A stretch of DNA of 64,000 nucleotides, taken from Paraburkholderia sp. D15 (GTDB taxonomy: Bacteria; Pseudomonadota; Gammaproteobacteria; Burkholderiales; Burkholderiaceae). The stretch's first letter is position 1; every line of letters begins with the position of its first letter. The notes beneath the pieces are model-generated. The model saw only the letters and a list, made by a program, of their open reading frames with translations. It had not been told where the DNA came from and ran no database searches. The stretch is taken from contig NZ_CP110396.1 in NCBI RefSeq assembly GCF_029910215.1, positions 2,852,001 through 2,916,000 of the forward strand, read 5' to 3'. This document shows, one piece after another, positions 19,886 through 28,537 of this stretch. Position numbers and translations under genes: made by a program.

Positions 19886-20998
19886 TCAGAACCGGTGCTG
19901 AATCCCCGCCGTCACGCCGGTCTGCGTATCCGCCGCGCCGGTCAGATCGCGCGACAGACTCACGGCATTGTCGTGCTTCGCCATCGCGTAGCCGCCCGCG
20001 ACGTAAAGCACCGTCCGCTTGGACAACGCGTATTGCCCGCGCAACGAGAACAGCGTCGGATCGGCGTCGCTCGCGTCCTTGATGTCCTGGTGATACACCG
20101 CCGCGAACACCGAGATAAACGGCGTCACGTCGTACTGCCCGCCCAGCCAGTACATGTCGCTGCGCTGCGTCGGCGCGGCGCTGTGGAACGTGCGCCGGTA
20201 ATTCCGGTACCCCGCCATCGCCTTGACCGCGCCGAAGTCGTAGCTCAAGCCGGCGTGAATCCCCTGAATGTAGTTCGTCGAATCGATCGGCGTGACGCTG
20301 TTGCCCGCGCCGTTTTGCCGGTCGAACGTGACGACGCCGGCAAACGGACCATTCTCGTAGCCGAGACCGAAGTCGTACTTCGAACTCGTCTTCATGCTGC
20401 CCGGCACATTGCCGAACCCATACATCGCGCCGATCTTCACGCCGGAGAACATGCCGTCGTAACGCACTGCATTCGACGAGCGCGAGAACAGGCCGTCCTT
20501 GCGGCCGCCGGTCGCGGTGGAGGAGCTGGCCCACGAATAATTCGGCGCGTAACCCATCGGGTCGAACTGCAGCATGTAGTCGTAGGTGGTGGTGAAATTG
20601 CGGCCCAGCGTGATCTGCCCGAAGCGGTTCTTCAGCCCGATCGTCGCGCGGCGGTCGAAGATCGCGCCGGCGCTGTCGTCGAACTGGCCGTTCGCGATGT
20701 TGATGCCGCTCTCCAGCTGGAAGATCGCCTTCAGTCCGCCGCCGAGATCTTCGACGCCGCGCAGGCCCCAGCGCGACGTGTTCTTGCCGCCCGACACCAT
20801 CCGCGCCGCGCCGCCGTCGGCGCTCGCGTGGTTCACATATTCGACGCCCGCATCGACGATGCCGTACAAGGTCACGCTCGATTGCGCGTGAGCGTTCGCC
20901 GCGAAACCGGCCAGACCGGCTATTCCCGCCATACCCGCCAATCCGGCAAGGCTCGCGCGGGCCGCGCCGAACGTCGTCTTCCTGATACTCCACTTCAT
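19886..20998 (-). CDS. Outer-membrane porin, Burkholderiales (Gram_neg porin) type
   Basis: 370 residues. A signal peptide ends at NAHAQ (about residue 38), followed by SSVTLYGIVDAGVEYVNH, the standard opening of trimeric OmpC-like porins in this order; GGKNTSRWGLRGVEDLGGGLKAIFQLE follows. Alternating strands run to the terminal HRF, whose Phe is the outer-membrane insertion signal. The ATG at 20998 has AGGAGA upstream. It lies 89 nt downstream of the ABC ATPase on the same strand, so it is probably part of that transport operon and admits the same substrate across the outer membrane. Confidence 0.93.
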   Translation of the reverse strand: MKWSIRKTTFGAARASLAGLAGMAGIAGLAGFAANAHAQSSVTLYGIVDAGVEYVNHASADGGAARMVSGGKNTSRWGLRGVEDLGGGLKAIFQLESGINIANGQFDDSAGAIFDRRATIGLKNRFGQITLGRNFTTTYDYMLQFDPMGYAPNYSWASSSTATGGRKDGLFSRSSNAVRYDGMFSGVKIGAMYGFGNVPGSMKTSSKYDFGLGYENGPFAGVVTFDRQNGAGNSVTPIDSTNYIQGIHAGLSYDFGAVKAMAGYRNYRRTFHSAAPTQRSDMYWLGGQYDVTPFISVFAAVYHQDIKDASDADPTLFSLRGQYALSKRTVLYVAGGYAMAKHDNAVSLSRDLTGAADTQTGVTAGIQHRF

Positions 20999-21039
20999 CA
21001 ACAGTCTCCTGTGGTTGGTTTTCTGTGTTGCGGTCATGC

Positions 21040-21071
21040 GCGCGTTCGCGCGTTCGCGCGTTCGCACGTTC
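21040..21071. repeat. 8-bp tandem repeat between ABC ATPase and porin genes
   Basis: Three exact copies of GCGCGTTC and a fourth with one change, in the 89-nt gap ahead of the porin ribosome-binding site. Unit length is not a multiple of three and it is non-coding, so copy changes could only affect the leader of the porin message. Confidence 0.75.
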
Positions 21072-21087
21072 GCACGCGACCTGCGTG

Positions 21088-22155
21088 TCAGCTCGCCTGG
21101 GCGAATGCCCAGCAGTCGTTGGCGGGGAACTCGATCCAGTGACGGCCCGCCGCGCGCGGCACGTGGCCGAACGCGCGCAGGCGCAGATCGCCGCAATGGA
21201 ACAGGTATTCCCAGCGGTCGCCGAGATACATCGAGGTGACGAGTTCGGCTTCGAGACGATTCGCGCCGGGACCGTCGGCGACCTGCACGCGCTCGAGCCG
21301 GATCACCGCCTGCGCGGCCTGCCCCGCGCTCAGCGTTTCGCGTGCGTGGGCCTGCAGTTGCCAGCCGTCGCCCGCGAGCGTCACGCGCTCGCCGTCCACC
21401 GACGCGACACGCGCGTCGATGCGGTTGTTGCTGCCCATGAATTCCGCGGTGTAGAGCGAGCGGGGCGCGCCGTAGAGTTCGGCCGGCGTGCCTTCCTGTT
21501 CGATGCGGCCGTTGCGCAACAACAGGATGCGGTCGGACATCGCCATCGCCTCGGTCTGGTCGTGCGTGACGCACAACGCGGACAGACCCAGCGACACGAT
21601 CAGCTCGCGCAACCACGCACGCGCTTCCTCGCGCAGCTTGGCGTCGAGATTCGACAAGGGCTCGTCGAGCAGAATCACCGGCGGGTTGTAGACCAGCGCG
21701 CGCGCAATCGCGACGCGCTGTTGCTGTCCACCCGACAACTGATACGGATAGCGCGCGGCAAGATGACCGAGGCCGAGTTGATCGAGCGCATCCTGCACGC
21801 GCTTTTTCTGTTCGGCGGAGGAAACGCGCCGCAGCTTGAGCCCGTAACCGACGTTCTGCGCCACCGTGCGATGCGGCCACAGCGCGTACGACTGAAACAC
21901 GAGCCCGAGCGAACGTTGCTCGACCGGCAGATCGACGCGCTGCGCGCCGTCGAAAAATGCCTTGCCGTCCAGCGTAATGCGCCCCGACGACGGCTGTTCG
22001 AGGCCGGCCACCGCGCGCAGCAACGTGGTCTTGCCGCTGCCGGACGCGCCAAGCAGACACACCACTTCGCCGGGATTCAGATCGAACGACACGCCCTTGA
22101 GAATCGGGTTGTCGCCATAGCTCAGAAAGAGGTTGTCGACCGAGAGCTTATCCAT
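21088..22155 (-). CDS. ABC transporter ATP-binding protein, Fe3+/phosphonate/polyamine type
   Basis: 355 residues. ATPase core with GASGSGKTT, LSGGQQQR and ILLDEPLSNLDAKLREE, then a C-terminal TOBE-like domain (about residues 265-355) as in FbpC/PotA-like ATPases. It overlaps the permease gene by 8 nt. With the fused permease and family 1 binding protein it forms one importer. The exact substrate (iron, phosphonate or an organic phosphate) is not readable from sequence. Confidence 0.9.
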   Translation of the reverse strand: MDKLSVDNLFLSYGDNPILKGVSFDLNPGEVVCLLGASGSGKTTLLRAVAGLEQPSSGRITLDGKAFFDGAQRVDLPVEQRSLGLVFQSYALWPHRTVAQNVGYGLKLRRVSSAEQKKRVQDALDQLGLGHLAARYPYQLSGGQQQRVAIARALVYNPPVILLDEPLSNLDAKLREEARAWLRELIVSLGLSALCVTHDQTEAMAMSDRILLLRNGRIEQEGTPAELYGAPRSLYTAEFMGSNNRIDARVASVDGERVTLAGDGWQLQAHARETLSAGQAAQAVIRLERVQVADGPGANRLEAELVTSMYLGDRWEYLFHCGDLRLRAFGHVPRAAGRHWIEFPANDCWAFAQAS

Positions 22156-23917
22156 GCAATTTCACTCCGAAGCGCAGCGCGACGCCGAGTCCGGCGCCGA
22201 CCATCGCGATGTTGATGACAGAAAGCGCCGCGACCTGATCGACCGCGCCGGTCGCCCACAGCGACACGAGCAGCGCGCCGATCACTTCGGTGCCGGGCGA
22301 GAGTAGATAGACGGCGGTCGAGTACTCGCGCTCGAAGATCATGAAGATCAGCAGCCATGCGGCGAGCAGACCGAAACGCACGAGCGGCAGCGTCACGTCG
22401 AGACTGACGCGCGAGCGCGTGGCGCCGACGCTGCGTCCCGCTTCCTCGAGTTCGGGGCCGACCTGCAGCAACGCGCTCTGAATCAGCCGCATGCCATACG
22501 CGAGCCACACCACCGTGTACGCGATCCAGATGCTCCACATCGAGTTCTTCAGTTCCTTCAGGCCGGGCACGAACAGGAAGATCCACAGGAACGCGAGACC
22601 GGCGAGCAGGCCCGGCACCGCGCGCGGCAGCAGCACGAGGTAATCGAGCAGACGGGTCGCCCAGTCGTTGCGGCGATGTCCCGCGAACGCCACCAGCGCA
22701 TAGAAGCCCACCGCCAGCGCGCCTCCCAACACACCGATGCCGAGCGTGTTGAGAATCGCGCGCACCAGGTTGTCCTGCTCGAACAGCTCGGTGAAGTTGG
22801 CGAGCGTCAGCACGTCGGCGAGAGGCACGCCTTCGCCCCAGTGGGTGACGAACGCGCGCAGCGTGATGCCGGAGAGCGGCACGAACACGGTGAGCAGCAG
22901 CCACAGCGCGACGATCGCGAGCGCGACCCAGCGCCACGCGCCGAGCGGCAACACGGTTTGACGTCCCGCCTTGCCCTTGACGGTGACGAAGCGGTTCGCG
23001 CTTTTCAGCAGACGGCGTTGCAGCAGCACCAGCGGAAAAGTGATCGCGACGATGCACACCGCGACCGCGGCCATCAGGTGATACGAAGGCACGCCGAGCT
23101 TGTTGGTGAGCTTGTACAGATACGTGGCGAGCACGAGGTGCCCTTCGGGGTCGCCCAACACGAGCGGCAGGCCGAACACCTCGAAGCCGAGGAAGAACAC
23201 CAGCACGCCGGCGAACAGCAGCGCGGGCAGGGTCATCGGCAGGCTGACGTCGAGCGCGACGCGCAACGGCCGCGCGCCGGCCACGCGCGCCGCTTCCTCC
23301 ACGTCCGAGCCGAGATTGCGCAGCGCCGCCGACGAATACAGGTACACGTGCGGCACATGCGTGAGGCCGACGATCACCGTGATCGCGAGAATCGAGTAGA
23401 CGGTCCACGGCGCCTCGGCCGTGCCGAACAGCTCCTTCCACCACACCGAGTAGAAGCCGACCGGTCCGGCCGCGACCACGTAGCCGAACGCGAGCACCAT
23501 CGGCGACACGAACACGGGTGTGAGCAGCAGCGGTTCGAGCCAGCGGCGCCCGGGCAGGTCGGTGCGCACCATCAGGAACGCGAGAATGCCGCCGAGTGGA
23601 ATCGAAATGAACAGCATCCCCGCCGCGATCACGAACGAGTTTTTCAGCGCGGACCAGAAATCCGGGTCGGTGAAAATGAATTCGAAACCGGCGAGGCCGA
23701 GCGTGCGTTTCGCGTCGAAGAACGGCGCGCTCAACACGCTTTGAAGCAGGATGAAGCCGAGCGGCAGCGCCACCGCGATGGTCAGTACCGCGACGACGAG
23801 CCAGCGCAGCAATCCCGCGAACGGTTGCAACGAAGCGCGCGGCAGCGTGCCGGTCGAGCGGCCGTCGGCCGCGCGCGTCGCGGCGTCGCGCGGCCCGGTT
23901 GCGCTAGTGGAAAGCAT
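22148..23917 (-). CDS. ABC transporter permease, tandem FbpB-type fusion
   Basis: 589 residues holding two complete permease halves, each with about six membrane segments and an EAA-type loop (NLGSDVEEAARVAGARPL about residue 195 and GPELEEAGRSVGATRSR about 475). This double architecture is typical of ferric and 2-aminoethylphosphonate importers. The ATG at 23917 has GGGGGA upstream. It follows the binding-protein gene after a 110-nt gap containing a strong hairpin. Confidence 0.9.
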   Translation of the reverse strand: MLSTSATGPRDAATRAADGRSTGTLPRASLQPFAGLLRWLVVAVLTIAVALPLGFILLQSVLSAPFFDAKRTLGLAGFEFIFTDPDFWSALKNSFVIAAGMLFISIPLGGILAFLMVRTDLPGRRWLEPLLLTPVFVSPMVLAFGYVVAAGPVGFYSVWWKELFGTAEAPWTVYSILAITVIVGLTHVPHVYLYSSAALRNLGSDVEEAARVAGARPLRVALDVSLPMTLPALLFAGVLVFFLGFEVFGLPLVLGDPEGHLVLATYLYKLTNKLGVPSYHLMAAVAVCIVAITFPLVLLQRRLLKSANRFVTVKGKAGRQTVLPLGAWRWVALAIVALWLLLTVFVPLSGITLRAFVTHWGEGVPLADVLTLANFTELFEQDNLVRAILNTLGIGVLGGALAVGFYALVAFAGHRRNDWATRLLDYLVLLPRAVPGLLAGLAFLWIFLFVPGLKELKNSMWSIWIAYTVVWLAYGMRLIQSALLQVGPELEEAGRSVGATRSRVSLDVTLPLVRFGLLAAWLLIFMIFEREYSTAVYLLSPGTEVIGALLVSLWATGAVDQVAALSVINIAMVGAGLGVALRFGVKLHG

Positions 23918-23972
23918 GAGTGTCCCCCTGCGGCTGAAGCGCCGCATATCGACAGGAAGTGATGGAAATGAA

Positions 23973-24009
23973 CGCGGGCGCGGCGGCCGCGCGGGTCGGC
24001 GCGCCCGCG
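23973..24009 (-). terminator. GC-rich hairpin after the binding-protein gene
   Basis: A 10-bp perfect stem (23973-23982 with 24000-24009; 17-nt GC-rich loop) directly downstream of the minus-strand binding-protein stop. No U run follows. Such hairpins usually protect the upstream message or partly terminate, giving more binding protein than permease. Confidence 0.5.
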
Positions 24010-24027
24010 ACGATCACGCGCGCGGGT

Positions 24028-25125
24028 TTAGCGCTTGATCGACTGCTGCCACTGCTTGAGGAATTCGAGCCGCTTGGACTGGTCGAGATAGACCAGCAGG
24101 CCGGCGCCGATCGGAATCGGTTTGAGCGAATCGCCGAGCTGTCTGGTCAGACCCGCCATCGAGGTTTCGCCGTCGACGTCCGAGCGGATCGAGAACAGCG
24201 CCGCCTGATTCGCGAGCAAGGTCTGGCCGCGTTGCGACAGCAGATAATCGACCCACAGCTTCGCGGCATTCGGGCTTTGCGCCTTCTTCGAAATCGTCAC
24301 GAGACGGCTCACCACCAGCGTGTAGTCCTTCGGGTACACATAGCCGATCGACGGATCTTTCTTCGCCTTGGTGAGCGCGTACGAGCCGAGGATGTTGTAG
24401 CCGATCAGGTTCTCGCCCGACGAGATGCGCTCCATCATCGCGCCGGTGCTCGACTGCAGTTTCGGCCCGGTGGCGCCCATCGCCTTCACGAGATCCCACG
24501 TGACCTGCGGGTTCACGCGCGCGTCCTGCGTCAGATAGTTGAAGCCGACGCCCGACTTTTCGATGTCGTAGGTCGTGACCTTGCCCTTGAATTGCTCGGG
24601 CTTGCCTTGCAGCAGCTTGATCAGATCGGCGCGCGTTTGCGGCACTTCGCCGGCCGGCACGAGACGCTTGTTGTAGACGATCGCGAGCGGTTCGTAGGTC
24701 GTGCCGTAGGCCTGCTTCTGATACTGCGCCCATTGCGGCAGATGCTTCGCTTCGGGCGATTCGTACGAGGCCATCAAACCGTCGTTGACGAGCTTGACCT
24801 GCAGGTCCATCGCCGAGCTCCACAGCACGTCGGCGCTGGTGCTGCTCGCCGCGTTCTCGCTGATGTAGCGGTTGTACAGCTCGGTGCTGTTCATGTCGTT
24901 GTACTCGACCTTGATGCCGTACAGGCTTTCAAAATCCTTGATGAGCGGGCGCACCAGCGCGGTGTCCGTGACCGAGTAGACGATCAGCTTGCCTTCCTTT
25001 TTCGCGCCGTCGACGGTGCTCTGATAGTCGCCCGGGTAACCGGACGGAATGGCCGCCCAGGCTGCGTTTGCCGCGAACGCGGCGAATGGGATGGCAATGG
25101 CGAGCGCCTTGAATGGGTTGTGCAC
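24028..25125 (-). CDS. ABC transporter substrate-binding protein, family 1 (Fe3+/phosphonate type)
   Basis: 365 residues. A signal peptide ends near AAWAA (about residue 24). The mature part opens with EGKLIVYSVTDTALVRPLIKDFESLYGIKVEY, characteristic of family 1 binding proteins related to FbpA and the 2-aminoethylphosphonate proteins. The paired tyrosines that hold iron in FbpA are not evident, so an organic anion or organophosphate ligand is more likely than Fe3+. Translation starts at GTG 25125 with GGAGG 5 nt upstream. It is first in the porin operon and divergent from the two-component system. Confidence 0.88.
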   Translation of the reverse strand: MHNPFKALAIAIPFAAFAANAAWAAIPSGYPGDYQSTVDGAKKEGKLIVYSVTDTALVRPLIKDFESLYGIKVEYNDMNSTELYNRYISENAASSTSADVLWSSAMDLQVKLVNDGLMASYESPEAKHLPQWAQYQKQAYGTTYEPLAIVYNKRLVPAGEVPQTRADLIKLLQGKPEQFKGKVTTYDIEKSGVGFNYLTQDARVNPQVTWDLVKAMGATGPKLQSSTGAMMERISSGENLIGYNILGSYALTKAKKDPSIGYVYPKDYTLVVSRLVTISKKAQSPNAAKLWVDYLLSQRGQTLLANQAALFSIRSDVDGETSMAGLTRQLGDSLKPIPIGAGLLVYLDQSKRLEFLKQWQQSIKR

Positions 25126-25264
25126 GTCTTCCTCCAGAAAACATCGTGTTGGTTTTGTGTAGGCGAATGGTAAGAGACGGGCGCTTTCTGAACGCTTTCA
25201 TTTTTTAAGCGATTTGCGTCACAATGGCCGGATTCGCCTCATGGATTTCCCTGGGATTCTGGTC

Positions 25265-25936
25265 ATGCGTGTGCTGCTCGTCGAAGACAATCCGGTTCTT
25301 TCCCGCTCGCTGACCGACGCGCTGACAGGCGCGAAACTCACGGTGGATTGCATGCACGACGGCGAATCCGCCGATCACGTGCTGCGCACCCAGGACTACG
25401 CGCTGGTGATTCTCGACATCGGCCTGCCCAAACTCGACGGTCTCGAAGTGCTGCGGCGTTTGCGCGCGCGGCGCAACGCCGTGCCGGTATTGATGCTGAC
25501 CGCGCATGGGTCGGTGGAAGAGCGGGTGCGCGGTCTCGACCTCGGTGCGGACGACTATCTCGCCAAGCCGTTCGCGCTCACCGAACTCGAAGCGCGCGCC
25601 CGCGCGCTGCTGCGCCGCAGTCACGGGCAGGAACCGCAGCGCGCGCAGTGTGGCACCTTGCAGTACGACAGCGTGGATCGCGGCTTCACGCTCGACGGCG
25701 AAGCGCTCGCGCTCACGCCGCGCGAACGCTCGGTGCTGGAGGTGCTGATCCTGCGCAACGGCCGTGCGATCAACAAAGACACCTTGTCCGAGAAAATCTT
25801 CGGGCTCGACGAATCGGTGAACGCCGACGCGATCGAGATCTACGTGCACCGTCTGCGCAAGAAGCTCGAACGCAGTTCGGTCGGCATCGTCACGCTGCGC
25901 GGTCTCGGCTATCTGCTGGAGGCGCGCGGCGCATGA
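25265..25936 (+). CDS. OmpR-family response regulator (TctD type)
   Basis: 223 residues. Receiver domain with the acidic pocket (VEDN), phospho-acceptor Asp in VILDIGLPKLDG (about residue 51), Thr in MLTAHG and Lys in AKPFA; then an OmpR winged helix ending IVTLRGLGYLLE. TctD relatives control uptake of organic acids. The start at 25265 matches the family; ATGs upstream lack homology. Divergent from the ABC-porin operon with 139 nt between, making that operon its likely target. Confidence 0.9.
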   Translation: MRVLLVEDNPVLSRSLTDALTGAKLTVDCMHDGESADHVLRTQDYALVILDIGLPKLDGLEVLRRLRARRNAVPVLMLTAHGSVEERVRGLDLGADDYLAKPFALTELEARARALLRRSHGQEPQRAQCGTLQYDSVDRGFTLDGEALALTPRERSVLEVLILRNGRAINKDTLSEKIFGLDESVNADAIEIYVHRLRKKLERSSVGIVTLRGLGYLLEARGA

Positions 25937-27390
25937 CGCAGCCGAATCTGCGCGTTCGGGTGGCGTTGTGGTTGTTGCTGCCGCTGCTGCTGTTGCTCGC
26001 GCTCGACGCGTGGCTCACCTATCAACGCGCGATGAACGCCGCGCACGACGCGTTCGATCGCACGCTGGAGTTTTCGCTGCGCTCGATCCGCGACGGCATC
26101 CGCCTGCGCGACGGCGCGATCGAAGTGGATCTGCCGTATCTCGCGCTGGAGATGTTCGAATCGAACGGCGGCGGCAACATCTACTATCAGATTCGCGAGG
26201 AGGGCGGGCGCGTGGTAACCGGTTATCCCGATCTGCCGGAACCGCGCAAGCTGCCGGGCGAACCTTATAGCGTGCGCTTCTACGACGACGAGTTTCGCGG
26301 CCGGCCGCTGCGCGTCGCGATGCTGAGGCTGCCGGTGCACGACGTGCCGAGCGCGCAGACGCGGGTCGTGCTGGTGCGCGTCGGCGAAACGATCGAGCCG
26401 CGTCAGGCGCTCGCGCGCGAGATTCTGACCGGCTCGTTGCTGCAGGAAGGATTGCTGGTGGTGCTGGCGCTCGGCATCGTCTGGCTCGGTGTCGCACGGG
26501 GTTTGCGGCCGTTGAACCGCCTGTCGGCGAAAGTGGCGGCGCGTGCCGAGGACGATCCGATGCCGCTCGACACGGCCGGTCTGCCGAGCGAGGTCACGCC
26601 GCTGGTCGATGCGATCAATCAGTACATTGGCCGCACGCAGCTGATGCAGTCCTCGCGCAGGCGTTTCTTCAACGACGCCGCGCATCAATTGAAAACGCCG
26701 CTGGCGGTGATTCAGGCCGAGTCGGAACTGGCGTTGCGCGATATCGACGGCGGGGGCGAGCCGGAGCTCAGCGCCGGCCATCGCCGGCAAGGCGTGCATC
26801 TGCGGCGTCTGAACGGCGCGGTGCAGCAGGCGGTGCGCATCGTGCAGCAGTTGCTGTCGTTGTCGCGGCTCGACGCGGACAGCGGCTACACGGTCAGACA
26901 CGCCGCGCTGCCGTTGCACAAGCTGGCGCGCAGCGTGACGCTCGACTGGTCGCCGGTGGCGCGCTCGCGCGGCATCGACCTGGGCTTCGAACAGGACACG
27001 CGCATCGAGGTGATGGGTCAGGTGGATCTGCTCGCGGAACTGGTGGGCAATCTGATCGACAACGCGATCCGTTATGCGGGCGACGGCGCGGTGATCACCG
27101 TGCGTATCGCGAGCGAAGGCGGGCAGGCGTTGCTGCAGGTGATCGATAACGGGCCGGGGATCGCGGTTGCCGAACGCGATGCGGTGTTCGAGCGCTTCTA
27201 TCGCAGTGAAGCGACGCAGGCGGTGGAAGGCAGCGGGCTCGGTTTGTCGATCGTGCGGGAAATCGCGCGCGTGCATGGCGCGTTGATCGCGTTGAGCGAT
27301 GCGCCCGGTGGCGGGCTGGTGGTCAGCGTGTTGTTTCCGCAAGCCGAGCGGATGCCGCAAGCTTCGCGCTTGCATGGCGAGCCGATGTGA
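25933..27390 (+). CDS. Sensor histidine kinase (TctE type)
   Basis: 485 residues. One membrane helix at about 10-30, a periplasmic TctE-like sensor domain to about 170, a second helix about 170-190, HAMP-like linker, then the H box FNDAAHQLKTPLAVIQ (His about 255), N box LIDNAIRYA, and G boxes DNGPGIA and GSGLGLSIV. The ATG overlaps the regulator stop (ATGA). It phosphorylates the upstream response regulator in response to an external ligand, plausibly the substrate of the neighbouring importer. Confidence 0.9.
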   Translation: MTQPNLRVRVALWLLLPLLLLLALDAWLTYQRAMNAAHDAFDRTLEFSLRSIRDGIRLRDGAIEVDLPYLALEMFESNGGGNIYYQIREEGGRVVTGYPDLPEPRKLPGEPYSVRFYDDEFRGRPLRVAMLRLPVHDVPSAQTRVVLVRVGETIEPRQALAREILTGSLLQEGLLVVLALGIVWLGVARGLRPLNRLSAKVAARAEDDPMPLDTAGLPSEVTPLVDAINQYIGRTQLMQSSRRRFFNDAAHQLKTPLAVIQAESELALRDIDGGGEPELSAGHRRQGVHLRRLNGAVQQAVRIVQQLLSLSRLDADSGYTVRHAALPLHKLARSVTLDWSPVARSRGIDLGFEQDTRIEVMGQVDLLAELVGNLIDNAIRYAGDGAVITVRIASEGGQALLQVIDNGPGIAVAERDAVFERFYRSEATQAVEGSGLGLSIVREIARVHGALIALSDAPGGGLVVSVLFPQAERMPQASRLHGEPM

Positions 27391-27408
27391 GGTGCGGGGC
27401 GTGGCTGC

Positions 27409-28527
27409 CTACTTCGGCATGACGCGCCGCATTTCCGCCGACGGAATCGCAACGCCCACGCGCGCGGCGGCTTCGCGATACAACTGCGTTTGATTGATCT
27501 GCGCGGCGATGGCGTGATAGTCGGTGCGCGCGTCGATCATGCCCCAGCGTTCGAATTGTTCGAGGAACCACGCACCTTCGACAGGGTGGGGATAGTTCAC
27601 CGCGCCGTCGTCGAAAAAACGCACGGGCAGTCGAGTCGAAGCAGACGCGGATTCACGCGCAAATGCAGACGCGGACGCGGATGCCCCACCATCGCCACCC
27701 AGCCGCGCGGCGATCAACGCCGCATCGATCCCGATGTAATCCGGCCGCGCAAGCCAGCGCGCAATCTCGTCGCGATGCCCCGCGCCGTCGAGCCAGCGGC
27801 TCGCTTCGAGCACGGTCTGCACGAGCGCACGCGCGGTATTCGGATAGCGGTCGACGAAATCGCGCCGGCACGCCAGCACTTTCTCCGGATGATCCGGCCA
27901 GACCTCGCTCGTATAAGCCACCGTTTCGCCGACGCCTTCGGCTTCCGCCTGCGTATTCCATGGCTCGCCGACGCACAGGCCGTCGAGTTTGTCGCCGGCG
28001 AGCGCGGCGACCATTTGCGGCGGCGGAATCGCGACGCTGTCGATATCGCGCAATGGGTCCACGCCCTGCGCGGCGAGCCAGTGATACAGCCACATCGCAT
28101 GCGTGCCGGTCGGGAAGGTCTGCGCGAACACGGGTTTGCGGCCGAGCGTAGCGAGGGCTGCCGGCAGCGTGCGCTGTTCGGCGAGCGCGGCGGCGAGCCG
28201 CTTCGATAAGGTGATCGCCTGACCGTTGCGGTTGAGCACCATCAGCACGGCCATGTCGGTTCGCGGACCGCCCAGCCCCAGTTGCACGCCGTAGACGAGG
28301 CCGTACAGCGCATGGGCCGCGTCGAGATCGCCGGACAGCAGTTTGTCACGCACGGCGGCCCACGACGGCTGCCGGCAGAGTTCGAGCGTCAGTCCGTGCG
28401 CATGGCCGAATTCGAGCAGCTTCGCGGCGATCAGCGGCGCGGCGTCGGCAAGCGCGACGAAACCGAGCCGCAGATGCGTCTTCTCGAGAGCCGGCGACGC
28501 TGCGCCAGAAGGAAGGAGAGAGTTCAT
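27409..28527 (-). CDS. nasS: NasS-type nitrate sensor (soluble NrtA-like protein)
   Basis: 372 residues related to the nitrate-binding NrtA/NasF proteins but without a signal peptide, as expected for cytosolic NasS. LRLGFVALADAAPLIAAKL, then QTFPTGTHAMWLYHWLAAQG and GEPWNTQAE are family features. In Azotobacter and Paracoccus, NasS holds NasT inactive until nitrate binds. It follows nasT by 10 nt. A Gly/Ser/Ala-rich insert of about 25 residues (around residue 275-300) interrupts the fold and looks like low-complexity expansion. It ends 18 nt from the convergent kinase gene. Confidence 0.85.
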   Translation of the reverse strand: MNSLLPSGAASPALEKTHLRLGFVALADAAPLIAAKLLEFGHAHGLTLELCRQPSWAAVRDKLLSGDLDAAHALYGLVYGVQLGLGGPRTDMAVLMVLNRNGQAITLSKRLAAALAEQRTLPAALATLGRKPVFAQTFPTGTHAMWLYHWLAAQGVDPLRDIDSVAIPPPQMVAALAGDKLDGLCVGEPWNTQAEAEGVGETVAYTSEVWPDHPEKVLACRRDFVDRYPNTARALVQTVLEASRWLDGAGHRDEIARWLARPDYIGIDAALIAARLGGDGGASASASAFARESASASTRLPVRFFDDGAVNYPHPVEGAWFLEQFERWGMIDARTDYHAIAAQINQTQLYREAAARVGVAIPSAEMRRVMPK

Positions 28528-28537
28528 AGGCGGCGCT

